Positions 16,093-22,392 of a stretch of 26,165 nucleotides of DNA are shown piece after piece. Origin of the DNA: an uncultured Agathobacter sp. (GTDB lineage: Bacteria > Bacillota > Clostridia > Lachnospirales > Lachnospiraceae). The notes under the pieces were generated by a model. It saw only the letters and a list, made by a program, of their open reading frames with translations. It did no database searches and was not told the DNA's origin. The stretch lies in contig CAKRKX010000029.1 of the NCBI GenBank assembly GCA_934358675.1, forward strand, positions 1 through 26,165. The letters are read 5' to 3'. The first letter of the stretch is position 1; each line of letters starts with the position of its first letter. The translations under genes were made by a program, and so were the position numbers.

Positions 16093-16184
16093 ATGGATTT
16101 TATCACATCATTTTTTTCTCCATCATAGCGAGTATAGTTGCCTACTATATTTGCAAATGGTTGGATGGAGACGATAAACGGTAG
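16093..16184 (+). pseudogene. Small hydrophobic toxin-like peptide (Fst/Lpt-like), frame split at a T7 run
   Basis: The ATG follows AAAGGGGGTG by about 9 bp. The start frame gives MDFITSFF and then stops at 16128 after SPS. A -1 shift at the seven T (16111-16117) joins it to a frame ending at 16184 that encodes FSIIASIVAYYICK then WLDGDDKR. The joined 30-residue peptide has one membrane helix, then Trp-Leu-Asp and a charged tail, the pattern of Fst/Lpt type I toxins. LexA box, leader fold, antisense promoter and shared terminator all support a toxin locus. The split could be phase variation, ribosomal or polymerase slippage, decay or a sequence error. The peptide family is recognised by pattern only. 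Confidence 0.65.
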
Positions 16185-16221
16185 CCAGCCTAAGGATTAG
16201 TCCACCTTGCCCAAACGGAAT

Positions 16222-16293
16222 AGAAAACCCCCAGAGTTGCAGCTCTGGGGGTTTTCACACGTGCCAACATGGACACTCACATCATTTTTACCT
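16222..16293 (-). ncRNA. Candidate antisense RNA antitoxin (about 70 nt)
   Basis: From the promoter at 16300-16328 a minus-strand RNA would start near 16293 and end at the bidirectional terminator, about 70 nt, close to the 66 nt of RNA II in the Enterococcus par/fst system. It has no coding potential. Besides sharing the terminator with the toxin mRNA, its 5' half can pair with the toxin leader: UCCAUG with CAUGGA (16092-16097), UUGGCAC with GUGCCGA (16083-16089, one G-U), and ACCCCC with GGGGGU (16077-16082). This covers ribosome site and start codon. Existence of the RNA is predicted, not observed. Confidence 0.65.
16224..16255. terminator. Bidirectional terminator between toxin mRNA and antisense RNA
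   Basis: 13-bp perfect stem AAAACCCCCAGAG/CTCTGGGGGTTTT with loop TTGCAG, giving U4 tails on both strands. Convergent transcripts sharing one such hairpin is the hallmark layout of Fst-type systems. Confidence 0.88.
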
Positions 16294-16299
16294 AATGGC

Positions 16300-16328
16300 A
16301 TTATAGCATATGCAAAAATCATTTTCAA
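16300..16328 (-). promoter_or_regulatory. Promoter of the antisense RNA
   Basis: Minus-strand -35 TTGAAA (16323-16328), 17-bp spacer, -10 TATAAT (16300-16305) with upstream TGC (extended -10). No coding gene lies downstream on this strand, so its only plausible product is the short RNA. Confidence 0.8.
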
Positions 16329-16348
16329 TATTCCAATTCAAATGATTC

Positions 16349-16723
16349 TTAACAATTCTTTCCCATCGGACTTCCAACCTCGATCAGATTTCCGTCCGGA
16401 TCATAGAAACGCACAACTTTCTGTCCCCAGCTATGCGTCATCAGGCGATTAACATAGCATGTTTCCGGATACAATCTTTCGAGTTTCTCCACAAAAGCTT
16501 CGATATCACACTCCTCGAAATACAGTTCGCATGCATTATGTTTCGGCTGCACATCTGCTCCAATCAACTGTTTCCAGATTGCTTTCTCTTGCAATACAAG
16601 CCCCTCTGTCAGGATCACATTTCCATCGTTATCTAATATGACTTGTAACCCGAATAGATCATGATAGAACTTCTTTGCCTTTTCGATATCTTTTACAACG
16701 ATCAATACATTTTTCAGTCTCAT
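16349..16723 (-). CDS. VOC-family (glyoxalase / bleomycin-resistance-like) protein
   Basis: 124-residue protein with the vicinal-oxygen-chelate fold: first beta-alpha-beta unit MRLKNVLIVVKDIEKAKKFYHDLFG (residues 1-25, here noted by parts KDIEKAKKFY and HDLFGLQV), and the C-terminal FYDPDGNLIEVG (106-117) typical of glyoxalase I-like proteins. ATG 16723 follows AGGAGA; the frame extends 18 codons further upstream into the preceding gene without a ribosome site. It starts 7 bp after the nuclease gene stop, so the two form an operon. The substrate is not predictable; members bind metals, antibiotics or small metabolites. Confidence 0.85.
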   Translation of the reverse strand: MRLKNVLIVVKDIEKAKKFYHDLFGLQVILDNDGNVILTEGLVLQEKAIWKQLIGADVQPKHNACELYFEECDIEAFVEKLERLYPETCYVNRLMTHSWGQKVVRFYDPDGNLIEVGSPMGKNC

Positions 16724-16730
16724 TCTTCTC

Positions 16731-17597
16731 CTATTGGATTGTCTGTGCAAGTTCGATTGTTTTTTGATCAACACCACTGGCTTGAATCTGTTCCGGAGTT
16801 TCTCCTTTTCTCAGACGCTGAACCACTGTTGCAAGAAGATTTTGCCCTTCTTCTCGCCCAATTGTGCGCCCTTCCTCACGACCTTCTGCACGAATTCCAT
16901 CCACAAATGATTTTTCATTATACTCTGTGATGCACACGTCTTTCACCTCCGCTCTGTGCTTGAGCAAAAATGTCTTCAAAACATTATGCTCGATGCAATA
17001 AGTTACCGCCGCATCAACGGCATCCTCAAATTCCATATTTTCGCAGTTTCTGCGAATCTCATTGATTAATATCATATACTCCTTCAACGGCTGACAATGA
17101 TTAAGCAGATCATCATTTTTACCGTCGTTAAGATTGATCATATTCGCTGTCCATTCAAAATCGCTGCTTGAATCCGAATGTATAAAAGAATCCGAAAGCT
17201 TTAACTGCATAAAAGCCGGTTGTTCATCCAATCCGTTGTACAATACCGTATATCTTGGAGTCGGCAATTTTATAAGAGTCTTCCCATAAATATTGAGATG
17301 ATTCTCCTCAATATATTTGTCATACATCTTTCCAAAATACAGCAATCCTCTTATCGGCATATTCGGATTAAATGTACTTTGCTGCTCCCATAGATACAAG
17401 AAACTATCAAGAAGAATTGAAACATCGTTCTTCATTTTGATATAGATGACATCCTCGATCGTATAGATCTGAATGTCGTCCGTGTTGGTATATGAAGTAT
17501 TGCATAACGCATTATACAAAGACAATATATTATCTTTGTACTCCTCATTTCCAAACAACAGACAAAACAGCCGGTCTTTGTACTTCCTGTTCACCAT
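16731..17597 (-). CDS. Rpn / PD-(D/E)XK nuclease-family transposase-like protein (PF12784)
   Basis: 288-residue member of the Rpn-like PD-(D/E)XK family, often labelled transposase but better linked to DNA nicking that promotes recombination and, in some cases, phage defence. Core motif region: KNDVSILLDSFLYLWEQQ (56-73) with D58/D64 and the E71-x-Q73 pair, then STFNPNMPIRGLLYFGKMY, a strong subfamily signature in Lachnospiraceae. C-terminal helical part ends in RAEGREEGRTIGREEGQ (236-252), a repeat-rich hinge, and a small helical tail. Ribosome site GAGGAAG. First gene of a two-gene unit with the VOC protein. No inverted repeats or transposon ends are seen, so it is not an insertion sequence. 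Confidence 0.85.
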   Translation of the reverse strand: MVNRKYKDRLFCLLFGNEEYKDNILSLYNALCNTSYTNTDDIQIYTIEDVIYIKMKNDVSILLDSFLYLWEQQSTFNPNMPIRGLLYFGKMYDKYIEENHLNIYGKTLIKLPTPRYTVLYNGLDEQPAFMQLKLSDSFIHSDSSSDFEWTANMINLNDGKNDDLLNHCQPLKEYMILINEIRRNCENMEFEDAVDAAVTYCIEHNVLKTFLLKHRAEVKDVCITEYNEKSFVDGIRAEGREEGRTIGREEGQNLLATVVQRLRKGETPEQIQASGVDQKTIELAQTIQ

Positions 17598-17677
17598 ACA
17601 GTTCTTCCTCGCTTCCCCTACATGTGTAGAATTAAATTTTCTATATACAGGGAAAGTCAGATCTGTTTTGTGCTTAT

Positions 17678-17710
17678 ATTATAGCATACGCCGTATATTT
17701 CGCAATATAC
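17678..17710 (-). promoter_or_regulatory. Promoter of the Rpn/VOC operon with overlapping palindrome
   Basis: Minus-strand -35 TTGCGA (17700-17705), 16-bp spacer, -10 TATAAT with TGC upstream (17678-17683). A palindrome GTATATT-TCGC-AATATAC (17693-17710) covers the -35, a plausible operator. The rest of the 345-bp gap (17711-17884) holds no gene or signal I recognise. Confidence 0.65.
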
Positions 17711-17884
17711 TTCCCCCACCAACATTCCCCAATATTCAGTTAAAAACTCATGGTATTGCGAGCGCATGAATTATCGCACTCCTTTGATTTGTAGCCAATG
17801 TCAGGTACAACATCGGATAGGCATTATTTGAGTTTGTAGATATAGAATAACGTAGTTACTTTCAACTGTCAATCATAATTTCTG

Positions 17885-17924
17885 CTATGAATCAAAAACA
17901 GCACCTGACATTTTGTCAGGTGCT
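17885..17924 (-). terminator. Terminator of the chemoreceptor gene (copy 2 of a repeated hairpin)
   Basis: 11-bp stem AGCACCTGACA/TGTCAGGTGCT (17900-17924) with a TTT loop; on the minus strand it is followed by GTTTTTG. It lies 19 bp after the chemoreceptor stop. The downstream CTATGAATCAAAA (17885-17897) also occurs at 3818-3830 in the other palindrome cluster. Confidence 0.8.
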
Positions 17925-17942
17925 ATCCCAATACGTACCATA

Positions 17943-19940
17943 TTATAATCGAAAACGATCAACCTGTCCCTTCAGACTGTCGGAAATGGTATTGAGCGCT
18001 TTTCCGGTCTGATCCAGATCTCCGGCACGGTCAGCAACCTCCTGCGCATTGTCCCGAAGCTGATTGCAGGTATTTAATACAAGTTCGATCGACGCGGTCT
18101 GCTCCTGCGTTGTAGCAGCCATATCGGTTGCGATCGCATCTACCTTCTTGATCTCCGTTTCGATTGCATCGGAGGACTCATGAATATCCGTAATGTTATC
18201 CCTGATCTTGGTAAAGGATGCGCTCACATGATCCGCCTCAGCATCGCTTTGCGTGATAAGCTGGATATTATTCTGTGCTTTTTCCACAACCGCAGTTACC
18301 AGTCCATCCATCTTTCCGATGGTCTCGATAATGCGTTTTACTGAATCCTGACTGTTATCCGCAAGTGTTCGGATCTCCGTGGCAACAACGGCAAATCCCT
18401 TGCCCATATCACCTGCTCTTGCAGCTTCAATGCCGGCGTTCAGTGACAGCAGGTTTGTCTGTGAAGCAATTCCCTCAATCACCGATACCATATCATTGAT
18501 GCCATCGAGTCCTTCACGCACAGCCTCGATTGCAGATTGAAGTTCCACTGAGGAATCCGCAACCTCCTGTATATTGTCCTTCAGACTCATCATCTCACGA
18601 ATTCCGCTCTCTGCGCTCACAGAAGTTTCGGTTATCTTTCCGTTTACGGAATTAATGCTCGTGGAGACATTGTTGACATTGCTCGCAAGTGTTGTCGCAC
18701 CATCTGCCACATTCTCGATTGCCGTAGATAATTCGTTCATAGTGGAAGCCAGATTCTCCATGGAAAGCTTCTGTGTTTCTGAGGACTGCGTGATGCTTCC
18801 CGCTCCGATCAGGTTACTTTCCGCCTTCTCCTTAAGAGAATTGGTCGACTCCATGCACAGTGTGATCGTTCCCCGCAAAGAATCTGCCAGATCATTCAGC
18901 TGATTTGCAATCTTGCCAAACTCATCGTGATTTTTTATTACAAGCTTATCCGTCATATCCAGACCATGCATCCGCGTGATCATTGCCGAAATTTTTGAGA
19001 GAGGTCGAAGCATTCCCGTCATAAGCAGGAATATTGCAAGGATCAGAACCACAAAGCCCACGACAGAGAGCACCACAAGTTGAAGTGCGATACTCTGTAC
19101 GGTTCGGCGCACATCACTGACGGGAACGATCGATACCGTGACAAAATTAGTCCCGCTTACCTTCTGCAGATTATAGTAGACACCTGCACACTCCCGGATG
19201 GTTCCAAAAGATTCGCTTTCGATATCCTGCGCGATTGCCGCAGACAATGTATCACTAAAATCGCTGATCAACTGTCCGTTTTTATCCTGCTCTACGCTGT
19301 TTCCGAAGGTCAGTCCGCTATACTGGTCAATAATATACACATATCCATTGTCAAACAATACGCGGTTCATCGTGAGCGCAGCAATATCGTCGATCGGAAT
19401 ATCCGCGCTGATAACACCAAACGTATTTCCTGATTTGTCCTTGAGATTGGTATAGACAGATGCAATGTAAGAGCCTGTCATTCCGTCAAGATATGTCTCT
19501 CCGAACGTCACTTCATCCTCTTTGATACCTTCTACATACCATGGTCGTTCCTTCATGATCCACTCCGGATCATCCGGCGTCCAGGTTTTGTCAATATAAG
19601 TTCCGTCTTCCAGTCCACAGTAGATTCCGGTCGGTATCTCATCCGGATACGCATCTGCTACCGTATACAGATAATCCTTGATGTCCTCTACTTCCAGAGT
19701 TCCGTTTTCAATACTTTTCTTGACATTGTCCATAACTCCGATCGTCCAACTGACCGAAGTGCTGATTTCCTCCTCGATCAACTTGCTGGTAAGGTCAATC
19801 TCTGTGTTAAGATTTGCTGTAATCTCTGTGTTCATCCGCATTACCGTCAGTGTACATACTAAGCCGTACGTTACGACGATGATCGGAAGAAGTGCCAGAA
19901 TGATCTTGTTTTTGATACTCATAAAATGTTTTTTCTTCAT
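17943..19940 (-). CDS. Methyl-accepting chemotaxis protein with Cache sensor domain
   Basis: 665-residue transmembrane chemoreceptor. Order: TM1 (about 11-34), extracytoplasmic double-Cache sensor (about 40-280) with [19 protein letters not shown] (132-150) and [18 protein letters not shown]2 (about 284-310), HAMP (311-363), and the signalling coiled coil with the CheA/CheW-binding tip at [20 protein letters not shown] through EIRTLADNS (488-530). dCache receptors usually sense amino acids, organic acids or other small ligands; the RPWY region is part of the ligand pocket frame. No C-terminal NWETF-like CheR tether is present. Ribosome site GGGGAGG, 8 bp spacing. Monocistronic with its own terminator. 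Confidence 0.95.
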   Translation of the reverse strand: MKKKHFMSIKNKIILALLPIIVVTYGLVCTLTVMRMNTEITANLNTEIDLTSKLIEEEISTSVSWTIGVMDNVKKSIENGTLEVEDIKDYLYTVADAYPDEIPTGIYCGLEDGTYIDKTWTPDDPEWIMKERPWYVEGIKEDEVTFGETYLDGMTGSYIASVYTNLKDKSGNTFGVISADIPIDDIAALTMNRVLFDNGYVYIIDQYSGLTFGNSVEQDKNGQLISDFSDTLSAAIAQDIESESFGTIRECAGVYYNLQKVSGTNFVTVSIVPVSDVRRTVQSIALQLVVLSVVGFVVLILAIFLLMTGMLRPLSKISAMITRMHGLDMTDKLVIKNHDEFGKIANQLNDLADSLRGTITLCMESTNSLKEKAESNLIGAGSITQSSETQKLSMENLASTMNELSTAIENVADGATTLASNVNNVSTSINSVNGKITETSVSAESGIREMMSLKDNIQEVADSSVELQSAIEAVREGLDGINDMVSVIEGIASQTNLLSLNAGIEAARAGDMGKGFAVVATEIRTLADNSQDSVKRIIETIGKMDGLVTAVVEKAQNNIQLITQSDAEADHVSASFTKIRDNITDIHESSDAIETEIKKVDAIATDMAATTQEQTASIELVLNTCNQLRDNAQEVADRAGDLDQTGKALNTISDSLKGQVDRFRL

Positions 19941-19968
19941 GCGGCTATCCTCCCCTGCGCCAGCGTGC

Positions 19969-19990
19969 TATATAATAATCTTATTATATA
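19969..19990. promoter_or_regulatory. Perfect inverted repeat overlapping a TATAAT before the chemoreceptor
   Basis: Two perfect 10-bp arms TATATAATAA (19969-19978) and TTATTATATA (19981-19990) with a TC centre. Each arm contains TATAAT on one strand; the minus-strand one (19983-19988) would be a -10 about 43 bp before the start codon, though the -35 (TGGTAA) is weak. It may be an operator, or in RNA a hairpin just before the ribosome site. Confidence 0.5.
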
Positions 19991-20023
19991 TTTAATCGTC
20001 ACATTTTACCAGCCATTTTGATC

Positions 20024-20072
20024 TTTATGCAATATTTTTGTTTTTTTATGCAATATTTTGATATCTCATGCA
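20024..20072 (-). repeat. 15-bp direct repeats spaced 21 bp upstream of the chemoreceptor
   Basis: TTTATGCAATATTTT occurs at 20024-20038 and 20045-20059, exactly 21 bp apart (two helical turns), and a degenerate third copy with ATGCA lies at 20068-20072. The spacing suggests a protein bound on one DNA face, or a repeat in the long leader of the chemoreceptor mRNA. Confidence 0.55.
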
Positions 20073-20151
20073 CTTTTGCGCCTTTTACGATGATTTTATC
20101 CGGTTCGTTCTTCATGATTCGTTTTCATCCATTTCCTTTTACGATATATTT

Positions 20152-20231
20152 AGTATAACATAAATTAATATTCAATTATGAACATTTATGAAGAATTCTG
20201 AACATTTTCCCGAATTATGAAAGTTTATGAA
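20152..20231 (-). promoter_or_regulatory. Activator-type promoter with TTCATAA repeats upstream of the chemoreceptor
   Basis: On the minus strand TTCATAA occurs at 20225, 20215, 20186 and 20176 (left ends) and TTCAGAA at 20196; neighbours are 10 bp apart. The last one covers the -35 position of an extended -10 TGTTATACT (20152-20160). Direct repeats at 10-11 bp followed by a -10 without a -35 are the pattern for OmpR/PhoB-type activators. The start would be near 20145, leaving a leader of about 205 nt. Confidence 0.5.
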
Positions 20232-20234
20232 AGA

Positions 20235-20271
20235 AAAATCTCCATTGGCAAATCTGCTCAATGGAGATTTT
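20235..20271 (-). terminator. Rho-independent terminator of the phosphate two-component operon
   Basis: Perfect 12-bp stem AAAATCTCCATT/AATGGAGATTTT (20235-20246, 20260-20271), 13-nt loop, T-rich tail on the minus strand (TTTTTCTTTC), 3 bp after the kinase stop codon. Confidence 0.88.
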
Positions 20272-20274
20272 CAC

Positions 20275-21594
20275 TTAAAACGTTACCTTCATCGTGGTTC
20301 CCTTGCCCGGCTCACTCTCGACCGTGATCTGTGCATCGTGAAGTTCCACGATATGTTTGACGATCGCAAGTCCCAGTCCGGTGCCTCCGGTCTGCTTTGA
20401 CCGGCTCTTGTCCACACGGTAGAATCGCTCAAAAATGCGTTCCTGCTGATCCTTCGGAATTCCGATTCCGTTGTCCGACACGATCAGCACCGGCTGCATA
20501 TTCTCATGCTGTACTTTCACATGCACCTCGCCGCCCTCATTGTTGTAGCGGATCGCATTGGCGGTCAGATTATCGATCAGCTCCGACAGCATGCCGCGGT
20601 CTGCGCGAATTTCACAAGGCTCACCCTCGTAGAACAATTGAACACCGCGTTTTTCGGCATTCACCTGCAGATTGCTCACACATTCCTGCGCGATCATGTC
20701 CAGATCCACCTGCTCGTAATGGATCAGATTCTCACTGTTATCCAGTTCCGACAGACGGATAATATCATTGATCAAAGAGAGCAGACGGTTCGCATTCTGC
20801 TGGATTTCCTGGGCAAAACGCGTTTCCTGTTCCGGATCCACCATATGATTTTCAATCAGCTCCGCATAACCGGAGATTGCCGTCAGCGGCGTCTTTAACT
20901 CATGCGATACGTTCGCGGTAAAATCCTGACGCACCTTCGCCGCCATCAGAATATTCTCGTGCTGCGCGCGGATCGTATTGACAAAAGGCACCAGCTCCTT
21001 ATATGCCGGAGCCTTCGACGTGTCTTCCATATTCTCCGCCATCACTTCGATCGGCTGCAAAAGCTGTCTCGTCAGCAGATGTGCCAGTAACACACAGACA
21101 ACGATGATCAGTGCAAGAATGACTACGAGCAGCGGAGCTGCCGTCATAAAGACACTCCAGATGCTTCTCGCCTGTGTTGCCACACGAAGTACCGTGCCGT
21201 TATCCAGAAGCAAAGCATAATAGAACGTCGTCATGTTCATCGTATTGGAATTGCGGACACACTCGCCTTCTCCGGTCAGGAACGCACTCTTGACCTCCGG
21301 ACGGTCTGCATGGTTTTCCAGCAGATTTGCATTGGCATCATTATCGTACAGCACCGTTCCGTCCGTATCGATCCACGTAATACGCAGATCTTCCTTGGCA
21401 ATATCAAAACTTTTCGCCGGTGTACTCACATCGTCAAACGCCTCAGCTTCTCCCAGCACCTGCGCCTGGATCTTCAAATCTTTTCGCACCTGTTTTTGAA
21501 AAAGGCTGTAATACACACACGTCATGCAGATCAGCGTTGCAAGTACCGCAAGGATTGCGATGCCGATGAGGCGCACGTTAATCTTCTGTTTCAT
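20275..21594 (-). CDS. phoR: PhoR-like sensor histidine kinase
   Basis: 439-residue membrane kinase. TM1 about 9-31, extracytoplasmic sensor region about 32-145, TM2 about 146-174, HAMP-like linker, then HisKA with phospho-acceptor His231 in ANVSHELKTPLTAISGYAE and HATPase with N box LIDNLTANAIRYN, G1 SDNGIGIP, F box ERFYRV and G2 GGTGLGLAIVKH. Ends with the typical GKGTTMKVTF. Located after its PhoP-like partner and the Na/Pi cotransporter, next to phoU/pstB, so phosphate sensing is inferred from context; sequence alone gives only a PhoR/WalK/ResE-type kinase. AAAGGAG ribosome site. Confidence 0.9.
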   Translation of the reverse strand: MKQKINVRLIGIAILAVLATLICMTCVYYSLFQKQVRKDLKIQAQVLGEAEAFDDVSTPAKSFDIAKEDLRITWIDTDGTVLYDNDANANLLENHADRPEVKSAFLTGEGECVRNSNTMNMTTFYYALLLDNGTVLRVATQARSIWSVFMTAAPLLVVILALIIVVCVLLAHLLTRQLLQPIEVMAENMEDTSKAPAYKELVPFVNTIRAQHENILMAAKVRQDFTANVSHELKTPLTAISGYAELIENHMVDPEQETRFAQEIQQNANRLLSLINDIIRLSELDNSENLIHYEQVDLDMIAQECVSNLQVNAEKRGVQLFYEGEPCEIRADRGMLSELIDNLTANAIRYNNEGGEVHVKVQHENMQPVLIVSDNGIGIPKDQQERIFERFYRVDKSRSKQTGGTGLGLAIVKHIVELHDAQITVESEPGKGTTMKVTF

Positions 21595-21634
21595 GCATTG
21601 CTCCTTTCTATCTATTCATAATTCATACCCCAAG

Positions 21635-21657
21635 GCGATGCTTCAAAGAAGCACCGC
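21635..21657 (-). other. Intercistronic hairpin between regulator and kinase genes
   Basis: GCGATGCTTC/GAAGCACCGC (21635-21644, 21648-21657) around AAA, one mismatch, in the 92-bp gap. No U-run follows, so it may stabilise or process the bicistronic mRNA rather than end it. Confidence 0.45.
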
Positions 21658-21686
21658 AGCATTCGCAAAACCGCACGCATGAATCG

Positions 21687-22361
21687 TTACGCTTTTTCTA
21701 TCACATATCCAACATTTCTTACCGTTCGGATCTTGCTTCCGGCCTCGCCGAGTTTCTGGCGCAGCGTCTTGATGTGCATATCCACAGTTCTTGACTCGCC
21801 CTCAAACTCGGTTCCCCAGACGTGCCGCATGATCACTTCGCGCGACAATACCACATTCTGATTCGTCATCAGAAGACGAAGCAGCTCGTATTCCTTGAAT
21901 GTCAGTTCCACCTGCTTGTTATCCACAAAAACCATATGGCGCTCATGGTCGAGCACCAGATTGTCCACCTGCAGATACTTGATATCCTCGGTCACGGTTC
22001 TGCGCAGAAGTGCCTTCACTCTCGTAATCAGTTCCATAATGGAAAAAGGCTTTTTGATATAATCATCCGCGCCTTCATCAAGGCCTTTGATCATATCCAT
22101 CTCCGCGGTCTTTGCAGTCACCATGATGATCGGGAGCTGGCGTGTGGTCGGATCTTTTCTCAACTTTCGTACGATATCATAACCGCTTTCATCCGGCAGC
22201 ATCACATCAAGCAGTACCAGATCCGGCATAATGTCTTCCAGTTTGCGATAGAAATCCTTCGCCTTTTCGAACGCGCACACCATATAATTGCTGTTCTTGA
22301 GTGCGATCGTCTCGATCTCTCTTATATTTTCATCGTCTTCCACTATGTAGATCAAAGCCAT
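21687..22361 (-). CDS. phoP: PhoP/PhoB-like response regulator (OmpR family)
   Basis: 224-residue two-domain regulator. Receiver domain 1-118 with acidic pocket E8/D9/D10, phospho-acceptor D52 in LVLLDVMLPDESG, T82 in IIMVTAKT and K104 in YIKKPF. DNA-binding winged helix about 128-222 with LTFKEYELLRLLM and the recognition-helix segment SRTVDMHIKTLRQKLG, ending VRNVGYVIEKA. Expected to bind TTTACA-like Pho repeats as in the promoter at 24786-24840, which would make the cluster autoregulated. Starts 31 bp after the Na/Pi cotransporter, so all three genes are in one transcript. Confidence 0.92.
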   Translation of the reverse strand: MALIYIVEDDENIREIETIALKNSNYMVCAFEKAKDFYRKLEDIMPDLVLLDVMLPDESGYDIVRKLRKDPTTRQLPIIMVTAKTAEMDMIKGLDEGADDYIKKPFSIMELITRVKALLRRTVTEDIKYLQVDNLVLDHERHMVFVDNKQVELTFKEYELLRLLMTNQNVVLSREVIMRHVWGTEFEGESRTVDMHIKTLRQKLGEAGSKIRTVRNVGYVIEKA

Positions 22362-22392
22362 CTCTCTTTATCCACTCCTTCTGTTTTTTCAA

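Noticed and set aside
16731..17597. Insertion sequence carrying the Rpn-type gene
   Set aside because: No terminal inverted repeats or target duplications flank the gene; family members labelled transposase are not IS elements.
19941..20151. Cyclic-di-GMP riboswitch in the chemoreceptor leader
   Set aside because: The leader is long, but the conserved GEMM core sequences and paired stems are not present.
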